64,000 bases of DNA. Source: Gordonia insulae. Its GTDB lineage: Bacteria > Actinomycetota > Actinomycetes > Mycobacteriales > Mycobacteriaceae. The stretch is taken from contig NZ_CP033972.1 of assembly GCF_003855095.1 (NCBI RefSeq), positions 124,001-188,000 of the forward strand. Direction: 5' to 3'. Positions 27,333 to 37,684 of the stretch are shown here, piece after piece (positions within the stretch are counted from its first letter, which is position 1; the number at the start of each line of letters is the position of its first letter). A model generated the notes under the pieces. The model did no database searches, was not told the DNA's origin, and saw nothing but the letters and a program-made list of their open reading frames with translations. The position numbers were made by a program, and so were the translations under genes.

Positions 27333-27364
27333 CGAATCCCCGCAGTGTGCCGAGAGTGTGCCAA
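27333..27364 (+). repeat. Right inner 32-bp direct repeat (candidate integrase arm site)
   Basis: Matches 19591-19622 with one difference (G for A) and in the same orientation. It lies 107 bp inside attR. Together the pair probably marks the P and P' arms of the circular form's attachment site. Confidence 0.6.
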
Positions 27365-27471
27365 GAACCGCACGACCAAGCCAGTACGGAACCGACCGGC
27401 AAAGCCCGTTCACACTGGTCAGAGCCGATCGAGACGACCATCGCCGACCCTGCTCGAACACATGATCTCGC

Positions 27472-27515
27472 TCTTACACACCAGCGGTCAGGGGTTCGAA
27501 TCCCTTTGCGCGCAC
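27472..27515 (+). repeat. attR core, 44-bp direct repeat (displaced tRNA-Val 3' part)
   Basis: Identical to 19499-19542 over 44 bp, with differing bases on both sides. It has no upstream D arm or acceptor 5' strand, so it is not a second tRNA gene. Host synteny resumes immediately to its right. Confidence 0.93.
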
Positions 27516-27533
27516 CACATCGTCCCGGGTGGC

Positions 27534-28322
27534 TCACTCCCGACGCCGACCGATCACCGCGGTCGCGCCGAGATCCTCCGACGTCGCGAGCGTGACGTCG
27601 AGGCCCGCGCGGCTCAACGCATCGGCCGACAACTCCGCCTGCCCCTCGCTGGTCTCGATCAGCACGTGCCCGCCCGGGATCAGCCACCGCCCCACCTCGG
27701 CACCGATCCGGCGATGGAAGGCGACCCCGTCCACGCCACCGTCGAGGCTGTGGTGCGGCTCGTGGTCACGTGCCTCGGCGGGCATCAGGGCGATCTCCGC
27801 CGTCGGTACGTAGGGCGCGTTGACCACGACCACATGGACCCGCCCGAGGAGCGTGGTGGGCAAGGGGGCGAACAGGTCGCCACACCAGGTGTGTCCGCCG
27901 ACGGCGCCGACGTTGCGGGCGGCGTTGCGGACGGCCACCGGGTCGACGTCGCAGGCGTGGAGTTCCACGTGCGGCACTGCGGCCGCGACGGCGAGGCCGA
28001 TGGCGCCGGTGCCGCAGCACAGGTCGACGACGACGGCGCGTGGGCGCGTCAGCGTGACAGCTTGTCGGACAAGGAAAGACGTTCGCCTGCGCGGAACGAA
28101 CACCCCGGCGTCCACTTCGACGCGCAGCCCGTGGAACCCCACCCATCCGAGGATCACCTCGAGCGGGACGCCCGACATCCGCCGCGCGACCATGATGTCG
28201 AGTTCGGTGGCATCGGCAGCCTCGCCGACGATCAACTCGGCCTCCTCCTCCGCGAACACGCACCCGGCGTCGCGCAGGCGGGAGACGGTCCGGGACACGA
28301 CATCGGCACCGACGTCCTTCAT
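27534..28322 (-). CDS. PrmC-related N5-glutamine methyltransferase-like protein
   Basis: 262 residues of the class I S-adenosylmethionine methyltransferase fold: an N-terminal helical domain with VSRLRDAGCVFAEEEAELI and GVPLEVILGWV, motif I VVDLCCGTGAIGLA, and VVVNAPYVPT. True PrmC release-factor methyltransferases have NPPY at the last site; Asn-Ala-Pro-Tyr here fits the PrmC-paralogue family, whose substrate is unknown. ATG 28322 has a GGATGG site and starts 10 bp after the WYL regulator, so they are an operon. The gene's 3' end lies 19 bp from attR. Confidence 0.82.
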   Translation of the reverse strand: MKDVGADVVSRTVSRLRDAGCVFAEEEAELIVGEAADATELDIMVARRMSGVPLEVILGWVGFHGLRVEVDAGVFVPRRRTSFLVRQAVTLTRPRAVVVDLCCGTGAIGLAVAAAVPHVELHACDVDPVAVRNAARNVGAVGGHTWCGDLFAPLPTTLLGRVHVVVVNAPYVPTAEIALMPAEARDHEPHHSLDGGVDGVAFHRRIGAEVGRWLIPGGHVLIETSEGQAELSADALSRAGLDVTLATSEDLGATAVIGRRRE

Positions 28323-28332
28323 GTGCCATCCG

Positions 28333-29319
28333 TCATCTCGTGGCCGTGTCGCCGACCGCGCGCCGGTAGCGGTCGGCGAGTCCGTCGTGATAGCTCGCCA
28401 CCGCACGGCACTCCTCGATCAGCTCGGGCGGATCGAGCACTGTGAAGTCCGCGTCGAACGCGCGCAGCCAGCGCGCGATGCTCACCAGGGAGGTACTGAA
28501 GAGCGTCAGCTCGCACCCCTTGTCGTCGCCGGCCTCGATGCTGCCCCAGGCATCGTCGACCATCGCGGCGACCTCCTCCATCGGTGCGTGGATCCGAACA
28601 CGCGCCGACGCGCGCCGGTAGACCGCACCCAGACTGCGGCTCAGGTAGCCGGTGGCGCCACCCTCGGGCAGCGCGCGCGGTGTGAAGCGAGGCCCGGTCG
28701 GGGTCTTCGGTTCCATCCGGTCGACGCGGAAGGACCGCCAGTCCTCGCGACCGAGATCCCAGCCGACCAGATACCAGCGCAGACCGCTGCGGACCAGGCG
28801 ATACGGCTCCACCTCACGTCTGCTCTCGGCGCCGTCTCCGCGCCGATAGTCGAACCGCAGCCGCTCGCTGCGGTGGCACGCGGTCGCGATCTCGGTGAGC
28901 ACATCGCCGGACACCGGGTTGCGGGCCTCGCGCGGGACGGCGTCCATCGACAGCGCGTCGAGACGATGCCGCAACCGCGACGGCATCACCTGCCGCAACT
29001 TGGTGAGCGCGCCCGCGGAGGCCTCCGCCATGTCGGCGACCGAACCGGTGGTGATCTCGTTCAGCCCCAGCGCCACGGCGAGCACCTCCTGGTCGTCGAG
29101 CAGCAGCGGAGGCATCTCGGCTCCGGCACCGAGGCGATAGCCGCCGCCGACCCCGACGGACGCGTCCACGGGATAGCCGAGTTCGCGCAGCTTGTCGATG
29201 TCGCGGCGCACGGTGCGGGTGGTGATGTCGAGGCGATCGGCGAGCTCGGAACCCGACCACTCGCGCCGCGTCTGCAGCAGCGTCAACAGGGCCAGCAAGC
29301 GTGCCGAGGTCTCCAACAT
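28333..29319 (-). CDS. WYL-domain transcriptional regulator
   Basis: 328 residues. An N-terminal HTH_11/DeoR-type winged helix (SGSELADRLDITTRTVRRDI, GYPVDASVGVGGGYRLG) is followed by a WYL domain (about 140-240, with LRWYLVGWDLGREDWRSFRVDRM) and a C-terminal WCX extension. WYL proteins sense nucleic-acid or nucleotide ligands and regulate stress or defence genes. ATG 29319 (MLETSARLL) matches typical family starts; ATG 29328 and a TTG at 29349 are alternatives. It is co-transcribed with the methyltransferase downstream. Confidence 0.9.
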   Translation of the reverse strand: MLETSARLLALLTLLQTRREWSGSELADRLDITTRTVRRDIDKLRELGYPVDASVGVGGGYRLGAGAEMPPLLLDDQEVLAVALGLNEITTGSVADMAEASAGALTKLRQVMPSRLRHRLDALSMDAVPREARNPVSGDVLTEIATACHRSERLRFDYRRGDGAESRREVEPYRLVRSGLRWYLVGWDLGREDWRSFRVDRMEPKTPTGPRFTPRALPEGGATGYLSRSLGAVYRRASARVRIHAPMEEVAAMVDDAWGSIEAGDDKGCELTLFSTSLVSIARWLRAFDADFTVLDPPELIEECRAVASYHDGLADRYRRAVGDTATR

Positions 29320-29386
29320 GGCTGCCATCCTGCCGCCTTTTGCGGACAATTGGTGACCGCAATGGACACGACGGCGCGCGAAGACG

Positions 29387-30265
29387 TCAGTCGGGTGCGC
29401 CCAGATTCAGATCGTCGGGATGTGCTCCGACCCGATCTCCGGTGTCGAGGGTCGCGATCGCGTCCATGTCGGCGGCGTTCAACTCGAAGTCGAGGACGTC
29501 GATGTTCTGCGCGATCCGATCGTCGTGCACCGACTTGGGGATGACGATCACCCCGTTCTGCAGGTGCCAGCGGATCATGACCTGCGCGGTCGAACGTCCG
29601 TGGCGTTCGGCGATGCCGGTCAGCGTCGGGTCCGTGATCAAGGTGTTGGGCGTCGAATCCGAGCCCCAGCCCGCGCCACTGCCGCCCAGCGGACTCCACG
29701 CCTCGACGGCGATCCCACGATCGGCGCAGAAGGACCGCAGCGCATGTTGCGCGAGACGGGGGTGCAGTTCGATCTGATTGACCGCGGGAGCCCGGCCGGT
29801 GGCGTCGATGATCGCGTCCAGGTGATGCGGCTCGAAGTTCGAGACACCGATCGACGTGGCCTTGCCGACCTCCTGGATCTCGATCAGTGCCTGCCAGGTC
29901 TCGACCATCCGCGCGGTGTCCTGCAGCGGCCAGTGGATCAGGTAGAGGTCGACGTGATCGAGGCCGAGGCGGGCCAGGCTCGCGTCGATCGCCGCCAGTG
30001 CGCGATCGCGACCGTGGTCGGCGTTCCACAGTTTGGTGGTGACGAACACGTCGGACCGATCGATGCCGGAGGCGGCGATGCCTCGGCCCACCGCCGCTTC
30101 GTTCCCGTACGCGGCAGCCGTGTCGACGTGCCGGTAGCCGGCGGTGCCGACCGCGAAACGGACCGCGCGCTCGGTGTCGGAGTCGTCCGCCTGCCAGACG
30201 CCCAGCCCGAGCTGCGGGATCAGCGCGCCGGTGGAGAGCTCGATGGTCGGGAGATCAGTACTCAT
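29387..30265 (-). CDS. Aldo/keto reductase
   Basis: A 292-residue (beta/alpha)8 NADPH-dependent reductase. The catalytic tetrad is visible: Asp and Tyr in HVDTAAAYGNE, Lys in TTKLWN and His in LYLIHWP. The NADPH-binding end has VIPKSVHDDRIAQN. It fits the AKR5-like 2,5-diketo-gluconate reductase group common in actinobacteria; the natural substrate is unknown. ATG 30265 is preceded by GGAGGA. Confidence 0.92.
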   Translation of the reverse strand: MSTDLPTIELSTGALIPQLGLGVWQADDSDTERAVRFAVGTAGYRHVDTAAAYGNEAAVGRGIAASGIDRSDVFVTTKLWNADHGRDRALAAIDASLARLGLDHVDLYLIHWPLQDTARMVETWQALIEIQEVGKATSIGVSNFEPHHLDAIIDATGRAPAVNQIELHPRLAQHALRSFCADRGIAVEAWSPLGGSGAGWGSDSTPNTLITDPTLTGIAERHGRSTAQVMIRWHLQNGVIVIPKSVHDDRIAQNIDVLDFELNAADMDAIATLDTGDRVGAHPDDLNLGAPD

Positions 30266-30312
30266 TCCTCCAGGCTAATGCCCGGTGTCGGCCGCGGGTC
30301 GGGTCCGGCTGA

Positions 30313-31326
30313 TCACGACGAGCCGAGTCGGGGAGCAGTGCGGAAGAACTGCCAGATCAGCTCGGTGGCCGAGATCGTGTCGCTGATGCTGCCGGCCGCG
30401 CGGTTGCCGGTCGAGCCGGGCCACCGGTGGGAACCGCCACGGATGCGGTAGTGCACCACCGGATGGCCGGTGCCGCGGCACAGGGGCCAGGTGACGGTGT
30501 CGACCACCTGATTCACCGGCAGGATGACCGGCGCGTCGACGCAGCCGGCTCGGTCGACCCAACGCTGCAGCCACGCCGACGACGAGAGATACCGTTCGCC
30601 GTACCGGGTGCCGCCGTCGTAGCCGATGACGCGGTCCGCGGTCCCGTGGAAGTCGATGAGCGAGATCGGTGGACCGTGCCCACAGCCGGTGGCGGAGCGG
30701 CTGTAGACGGCCGCGCTGACGGTGGCGAAACCGGCGAACCCGGCCGGCATCCGGCAGGCCAGCAGGGCGACCATGCCGCCGCCGTTGGAACGTCCGACGG
30801 CGTAGGTGCGGGCGCGGTCGACACAGGCGGTCGCGGCCATCGCGCGCAGGATCGCCCGGGTGAACGCGACGTCGTCGGCCCGCGGCGACGAATAAGGCGC
30901 GCCCTGCCACGAGAAACGGTGATCGGTGCCGCGCAACCCGTCGGGATAGACGACGACCGCGGGCAGCGCCGACAGTCCGGTGTATCGCTCGAACGTCGCG
31001 CCTCGCTCGGCATGCCCGTGAAAGGCCAGGATCATCGGGACCCGCTGGCGGCCGGTGTAGGTACGTGGGACGTGGACGCGGTACGTCCGTACCAGTCCGT
31101 TGACCGTGACCGACCGGGTGATCGTCGCGCCCGGTCGCATCGACGGTCCGCCGCACGTGCTCGCCGACCGGGCCGCATCGTGGGGCGCCGGAGCCGGCGC
31201 AGCCGAGGCCACCCCGGTGAGGCTGCCGGCGACGATCGCGCCGACGACGAGGACTGCGCACCCGATGAGAGTGCGAACTCGGGGTCGGCGGCGGGCGCGA
31301 GATGCCTCGGTGCGGCGGTCGGACAC
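30313..31326 (-). CDS. Secreted esterase of the PHB depolymerase/feruloyl esterase type
   Basis: 337 residues with an Arg-rich N-terminus and signal peptide (TLIGCAVLVVGAIVAGSL, cleavage near ASA-AP). The alpha/beta hydrolase follows, with ILAFHGH (oxyanion side), the nucleophile in VGRSNGGGM, an Asp in DFHGTADRVI and a His in GGSHRWPG near the end. Family members cleave polyhydroxybutyrate, feruloyl esters or acetyl-xylan, or act as LpqC-like esterases. GTG 31326 is chosen as just before the signal sequence, but no ribosome site is clear. Divergent from a secreted glycoside hydrolase 98 bp away. Confidence 0.82.
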   Translation of the reverse strand: MSDRRTEASRARRRPRVRTLIGCAVLVVGAIVAGSLTGVASAAPAPAPHDAARSASTCGGPSMRPGATITRSVTVNGLVRTYRVHVPRTYTGRQRVPMILAFHGHAERGATFERYTGLSALPAVVVYPDGLRGTDHRFSWQGAPYSSPRADDVAFTRAILRAMAATACVDRARTYAVGRSNGGGMVALLACRMPAGFAGFATVSAAVYSRSATGCGHGPPISLIDFHGTADRVIGYDGGTRYGERYLSSSAWLQRWVDRAGCVDAPVILPVNQVVDTVTWPLCRGTGHPVVHYRIRGGSHRWPGSTGNRAAGSISDTISATELIWQFFRTAPRLGSS

Positions 31327-31423
31327 CCGGACAGAGTAGTGCGTTGAGGACCTGCCGAGTGGGCGAAGTCGGCGCGGCGGTGAAACGCGCTCCGCCGTGG
31401 ACGCGATCTGACATCCTTTCCCC

Positions 31424-32764
31424 GTGCACTCCTCCGCCGTGTTGCCCGGACGTCGTCGTCGCGGGCGGGCCGTCATCGTCGGTCTGCTGTCGTCGGTGCT
31501 CATGATCACCGCCGGTGTGTTCGCTCCGGTGACCTCGGCGACGCCGGCGAGAGGCCTCGCGCCGCTGCCGGCCGACTTCGCGTGGGGCGTCGCGTCATCC
31601 GGATTCCAGAGCGAGGGCTCGTCGCCGGACAGCAACTGGCTGCGGCACGTCCGCGCCGGGCGCACACACGACCGGATCGGTGGCTCGGTCGACTTCCGGC
31701 ACCGCTACCGTCAGGATGTGGCGCTGGCCGCGTCGCTGGGTGTGAAGGTCTATCGCGTCGGGGTCGAATGGGCGCGGATCGAGCCGCGCCCGGGTGTGGT
31801 CGACCGCGCCGAACTCGCGTACTACGACGATCTGATGGCCGCGATCGTCGCCGCCGGGATGCGGCCGATGATCACGTTGGACCACTGGGTCTATCCCGGC
31901 TGGGTCGCCGACCGTGGCGGATGGGCGAGTCCTTCGACACCCGCGCTGTGGTTGCGCAACGCACGTCGGGTCGTCGACCGGTATGCACACCTGCACCCGC
32001 TCTGGATCACCGTCAACGAACCCGCCGCCTATGTGATGAACGAGATCAAGATCGGCGCGATCGCTCCCGGCGAGGTCCCCGCGATGGTCGATCGGCTCGT
32101 CGCCGTGCATCGCGAGATCTACCGGCACATCCACCGCCGCGATCCCGCCGCGATGGTGTCCTCGAACGTCGCCTACATCCCGACCGTGGAACCGGTGCTC
32201 GACACCGCTTTCGTGGACCGCGTCGCCGACAGCCTCGACTTCATCGGCCTCGATTACTACTACTCGATCTCGCCCGCGAACACCGATGCGTGGCATGCGA
32301 TCACCGACGAACTGTGGCTCGCGCCGGTGGCGGCCGACGGTCTGTATCACGCACTGCGCGACTATGCGCGGCGGTACCCGTCGAAGCCGTTGTACGTCGT
32401 CGAGTCCGGAATGCCGACGCGCGACGGCGCCCCACGCGCCGACGGATACCGGCGCGGCGACCATCTCCGAGACCTCGTCTACTGGATCCAGAGGGCCCGG
32501 GGCGACGGGGTCGACGTGATCGGGTACAACTATTGGAGCCTCACCGACAATTTCGAATGGGGAAGCTACACACCGAGATTCGGACTGTACACGGTGGACG
32601 TCCGCAAGGATCCGTCGCTGACCCGACGCCCGACGGACGCGGTCGCGGCCTACCGTCGGATCACCGCCGACAACGGCGTGCCGGGTGCGTACCGGCCGAC
32701 CCGTCCGGCCGAGACCTGTTCGCTGGTGGCCGGACTGTCGAGTTGTGTCGACCCCGTCCGATGA
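31424..32764 (+). CDS. Secreted glycoside hydrolase family 1 (beta-glucosidase-like)
   Basis: 446 residues with a signal peptide (VIVGLLSSVLMITAGVFA). The TIM-barrel hydrolase carries the GH1 acid/base Glu at about 200 in TVNEPAAY and a nucleophile Glu at about 326 in YVVESGMP. In standard GH1 the latter motif is ENG; here Ser replaces Asn. The final GYNYWSLTDNFEWGSYTPRFGLY motif is strongly conserved. It starts at GTG 31424 without an obvious ribosome site. It shares a divergent promoter region with the secreted esterase, suggesting extracellular breakdown of esterified plant or lipid glycosides (inference). Confidence 0.88.
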   Translation: MHSSAVLPGRRRRGRAVIVGLLSSVLMITAGVFAPVTSATPARGLAPLPADFAWGVASSGFQSEGSSPDSNWLRHVRAGRTHDRIGGSVDFRHRYRQDVALAASLGVKVYRVGVEWARIEPRPGVVDRAELAYYDDLMAAIVAAGMRPMITLDHWVYPGWVADRGGWASPSTPALWLRNARRVVDRYAHLHPLWITVNEPAAYVMNEIKIGAIAPGEVPAMVDRLVAVHREIYRHIHRRDPAAMVSSNVAYIPTVEPVLDTAFVDRVADSLDFIGLDYYYSISPANTDAWHAITDELWLAPVAADGLYHALRDYARRYPSKPLYVVESGMPTRDGAPRADGYRRGDHLRDLVYWIQRARGDGVDVIGYNYWSLTDNFEWGSYTPRFGLYTVDVRKDPSLTRRPTDAVAAYRRITADNGVPGAYRPTRPAETCSLVAGLSSCVDPVR

Positions 32765-32831
32765 CCCCGTCCGATGAGCCCGACGGCCACAGCCCACGTG
32801 CCGTCCGAACCAGAATCGAAGGAGACCGGCC

Positions 32832-33656
32832 GTGGCCAAGAACCTGCTACCCGTCGAACCCGTCGTCAGCGCTCTGACCGCGCAATGGGCGAGCATCGAC
32901 GCGCTCGTGTCCGCGCTGCCGGACGATCGGTGGGCGGCGTCCTCGATCCTGCCCGGGTGGACGGTCGCCGACATCGTCGCGCACGTGATCGGCACGGAGA
33001 GCTTTCTCGAGGGACGCGACGTCACGGCCGGTCGTGACGTCGCCGCGCTCGATCATGTCCGCAACCCGATCGGTGAACTCAACGAGCGGTGGATCGATCA
33101 CCACCGCGCCGCTTCCCGCGACGAGGTGATGGCCGCCTACCGCGAGATCATCGCCGTGCGGCGGGAATCGCTGTCGCGGATGAGTCAGGACGACTTCGAC
33201 GCGGACACGGTGACACCCGCCGGGCCGGACACCTACGGCAGGTTCATGCGCATCCGCTGCTTCGACTGCTGGATGCACGAGATCGACATCCGCGACAGCA
33301 CCGACGGCTCGGTGCCCATCGACCCCGGTCCCGCCGATCTGGCGCTGGCCGAGCTCGCCGCGTCGTTGCCGTTCGTCGTGGGCAAGCGGGCCGGCACGCC
33401 GAAGGGGACGTCGGTGCTCATCCGGATCGGCGGCGTGGCGCCCCGGGACGTACGGATCGCGGTCGAGGATCGCGCATCGGCGGTCGATGCCTTCCCCGGC
33501 GGCGACGATGCCGCGGATGTGACCCTGACCCTCGACACCGTCGACCTGGCCCGGCTCGCGGGCGGCCGAAGCACCGCCGATCCCGCGCGGGTGACCATCG
33601 ACGGTGACCGCGAGATCGGCACCGCGATCGTCGGCAACCTGAACTACGTCATCTGA
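32832..33656 (+). CDS. Mycothiol-dependent maleylpyruvate isomerase-family protein
   Basis: 274 residues of the DinB/MDMPI fold: an N-terminal four-helix bundle with a metal-site pattern (GWTVADIVAHVIGTE for the first His, later FDCWMHEIDIRD) and a C-terminal SCP2-like alpha/beta domain (VTLTLDTVDLARLAGGRS). Members use mycothiol, consistent with an actinobacterial host, but most have unknown substrates. GTG 32832 follows AAGGAGA. It lies 67 bp after the glycoside hydrolase gene. Confidence 0.87.
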   Translation: MAKNLLPVEPVVSALTAQWASIDALVSALPDDRWAASSILPGWTVADIVAHVIGTESFLEGRDVTAGRDVAALDHVRNPIGELNERWIDHHRAASRDEVMAAYREIIAVRRESLSRMSQDDFDADTVTPAGPDTYGRFMRIRCFDCWMHEIDIRDSTDGSVPIDPGPADLALAELAASLPFVVGKRAGTPKGTSVLIRIGGVAPRDVRIAVEDRASAVDAFPGGDDAADVTLTLDTVDLARLAGGRSTADPARVTIDGDREIGTAIVGNLNYVI

Positions 33657-33683
33657 CCGGCCGGCTCGCGATCGCCGGTGCGG

Positions 33684-35558
<1,875 letters not shown>

Positions 35559-35820
35559 GGCGCCTCCACTCTCGACATGATCGTTCGTTCTCCCCACCGG
35601 TGCTGTCGGCTCACCCTATCGGCAGCGGCCCGACGAAGGCGGTGATGTCCCGCGTCCGCGCGGGCCGCGGGCCGGGAAACGTCGAATGTCTGTGCGAGAA
35701 ATGATTCACCCGCTGAATCGCGGAGTTCACTCGGGGAAACCCGGTGTCATCTGTCCGGATGACCACGGGAACGTAAGTGCAGGTGGCGGTTACACCATCC
35801 GAACGATCGGTCCGGACGCC

Positions 35821-36633
35821 TTACCCGGGTGCGTCGTCGTGGGTGACGACACCGGATCCGAAGTCGCGTGCGCGCCTGCCCGTCAGTATCTGGGCCGGCT
35901 GCGGGTCGCTGAGCAGTGTCCGCACGAGCGCGGGCGAATCCTCGATCGGCGTGTCCGCGGCGACGAGCACGATGTTGCCGGTGCGTCGACCCTTCAGCAT
36001 CGCGGCGTCGGCGACGAGCGCCACATGCGCGAAAACCGCTGCGGCCGTCGTCACCTCGGCGCGTGCGAGTGCCAGGTCCCGATTGTCGCCGCAGTTGGCC
36101 AGATAGAGCCCGCCGGGCGCGAGAACACGGTGGACCGCGGTCAGGAACTCGTGGGTGGTCAGGTGACGGGGCGTGCGGGCCGCGACGAACGCGTCCCGGA
36201 TGACGACGTCGCGTGTCTGCTCGGTCAGTGTGGTGACGACCTCACGGGCATCGCCGACCCGGATGCGCAACAGGGGTGCACGCGGCAGGTCGAACCACTC
36301 GCGGGCCAATCGTGCGAGTTCGCCATCGATCTCGACCGCGACCTGGCGGGACGCCGGATACCGGGCGGCGAGGTAGCGGGGCAGGGCGCACGCGGCGGCG
36401 CCGAGGTGCAGGACGCGCAGCGGGCCGTCGCCGTCGTACCGGCTCGCGATGACGGCGGCCATCTGCCGCATGTACTCGAAATCGAGGATCGTCGGATCGG
36501 GATGGATGTGGGAGCTCTGCGCCCCGTTGATCGTCACCAGCCAGCCACCGGTGAGCGTGTCCCGCGTCAGCTCGGCGACGCCGGTGTCGATCGGGTGTCT
36601 GCCGGGGACGGGTTCGGGGCGGGATCTGGCCAT
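35821..36633 (-). CDS. Spermidine synthase-like methyltransferase-fold protein
   Basis: 270 residues with a Rossmann core: LRVLHLGAAACALPRYLAARY (cofactor loop), VAVEIDGELARLA, and RVGDAREVVTTL followed by RDVVIRDAF. This matches the spermidine-synthase/fused-SpeE-like proteins of actinobacteria. The polyamine-binding Asp pattern is incomplete, so it may be a methyltransferase or an orphan with another aminopropyl acceptor. ATG 36633 is chosen; the upstream frame is Arg-rich and antisense to cobD. No strong ribosome site is seen. Confidence 0.75.
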   Translation of the reverse strand: MARSRPEPVPGRHPIDTGVAELTRDTLTGGWLVTINGAQSSHIHPDPTILDFEYMRQMAAVIASRYDGDGPLRVLHLGAAACALPRYLAARYPASRQVAVEIDGELARLAREWFDLPRAPLLRIRVGDAREVVTTLTEQTRDVVIRDAFVAARTPRHLTTHEFLTAVHRVLAPGGLYLANCGDNRDLALARAEVTTAAAVFAHVALVADAAMLKGRRTGNIVLVAADTPIEDSPALVRTLLSDPQPAQILTGRRARDFGSGVVTHDDAPG

Positions 36634-36643
36634 CGCGCTGAGT

Positions 36644-36673
36644 CTATGTGCCCGGCGTCTATGTGCCCGGCGT
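36644..36673. repeat. 15-bp tandem duplication
   Basis: CTATGTGCCCGGCGT is repeated twice head to tail in the 73-bp gap between the divergent spermidine-synthase-like gene and cobD. It is probably replication slippage in a promoter region and would change promoter spacing. Confidence 0.7.
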
Positions 36674-36706
36674 CGCCGGACTGCGCCGCGTCGATACGAT
36701 CGGCCG

Positions 36707-37684
36707 GTGCCCGCACGTATCCGCCGCCCCCGACGTGTTACGCGAGACCGGCGTCGTCGGACCGCGGTCGCGATCGGACTGCTCGTCGGGTTCGCCGCTG
36801 ACCGGCGCATCGGCGATCCGCAGCGATATCACCCGGTGGCGGGGATCGGTCGGGTGGCCGGAGCGCTGGAGGGTCCGCTCCACCGGGACTCGCGGCCGGC
36901 CGGCGTCGCGTTCGCGGGGCTGTGTGTGGGTGCGGCGTGGTCGGTCGGGGCCCTCGCCGCCCGTGTCCCCACGGCTCCGGCGGTGGCCGTTCTCACCGGT
37001 GTGACCACGTGGTCCGTGCTCGGTGGGACGTCGCTCGCCCGGATCGGTGCGGCGATGGCCGATGCGCTCGACGACGACGACATCGAGGCCGCCAGAGCCC
37101 TCGTGCCCAGTCTGTGCGGCCGCGACCCGCAGGCCCTCGACGCCGACGGGATCGTCCGCGCGGCGCTCGAATCCCTCGCCGAGAACACCTCCGACGCGAC
37201 GGTGGCACCTCTCTTCTGGGGTGGGGTGGCGGGCGTGCCCGGCCTCCTCGCGTACCGCACCGTCAACACCCTGGACGCGATGGTCGGTTACCGCAACGAC
37301 CGGTATCGACGGTTCGGCTGGGCCGCAGCCCGTCTCGACGACGTCGCGAATCTGATCCCGGCGCGGCTGACCGGGCTGCTGGTGGTGCTGCTCGGTGGCG
37401 ACCGCGGGCAGGCGATGGCTGCCTGGCGCCGTGACGCGCACCGTCATCCGAGCCCCAACGCGGGGGTGGTCGAGGCGACGTTCGCCGGTGCGCTGGGCGT
37501 CACGCTGGGTGGTCGCACGGAGTATCCACACGGCGTCGAGGACCGGCCGCTGTTGGGAGCTGGTCCGGCGCCGACGACCGGCGATCTGCGGGCCGCGGTG
37601 ACGGTGTCCCGGTGGGTGCAGACGGGCGCCGCGCTCATGGCGGCGGCGGTGGCCGCCGGACTCAGCCGCCGTAGCGCTCGCTGA
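36707..37684 (+). CDS. cobD: Adenosylcobinamide-phosphate synthase CobD/CbiB
   Basis: A 325-residue integral membrane enzyme of cobalamin synthesis that attaches aminopropanol (or its phosphate) to adenosylcobyric acid. Family segments are FAADRRIGDPQRYHPVAGIG, ESLAENTSDATVAPLFWG and AYRTVNTLDAMVGYRNDRY. GTG 36707 is used. It overlaps the convergent SURF1 gene by 23 bp, the same pairing as Rv2236c/Rv2235 in M. tuberculosis. cobC lies about 3 kb away. No cobalamin riboswitch is visible upstream. Confidence 0.93.
   Translation: MPARIRRPRRVTRDRRRRTAVAIGLLVGFAADRRIGDPQRYHPVAGIGRVAGALEGPLHRDSRPAGVAFAGLCVGAAWSVGALAARVPTAPAVAVLTGVTTWSVLGGTSLARIGAAMADALDDDDIEAARALVPSLCGRDPQALDADGIVRAALESLAENTSDATVAPLFWGGVAGVPGLLAYRTVNTLDAMVGYRNDRYRRFGWAAARLDDVANLIPARLTGLLVVLLGGDRGQAMAAWRRDAHRHPSPNAGVVEATFAGALGVTLGGRTEYPHGVEDRPLLGAGPAPTTGDLRAAVTVSRWVQTGAALMAAAVAAGLSRRSAR

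Larger units (their letters stand above)
19499..27515. mobile_element. 8-kb integrative element in tRNA-Val, carrying a toxin-antitoxin-chaperone module
   Basis: Bounded by 44-bp identical direct repeats, the left one forming the 3' part of tRNA-Val. Gene content is a TAC operon, tyrosine integrase, excisionase-like protein, HNH endonuclease, RepA-like AAA ATPase, a small helix-turn-helix protein, a lipoprotein and two further unknowns. The chromosomal synteny with M. tuberculosis up to ahpE is interrupted here. No structural phage, terminase, relaxase or FtsK/TraB genes are visible. Base composition of the TAC part is visibly less GC-rich than the host genes. The type (satellite, remnant prophage or plasmid-like element) is not settled. 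Confidence 0.92.

Noticed and set aside
19543..27471. CRISPR array or known defence cassette on the element
   Set aside because: No regularly spaced repeats with unique spacers were seen. The GTCTCA sites are irregularly spaced and in both orientations, and no Cas, restriction or Abi family is recognisable.
27472..27515. Second tRNA-Val copy
   Set aside because: Only the 3' part is present, with no D arm or 5' acceptor strand. It is the attR repeat.
36449..36706. Upstream extension of cobD
   Set aside because: Antisense to the spermidine-synthase-like gene and absent from the family; GTG 36707 fits CobD length.
36634..36706. Cobalamin riboswitch before cobD
   Set aside because: The gap is only 73 bp and holds a tandem repeat; no B12-box sequence is visible.
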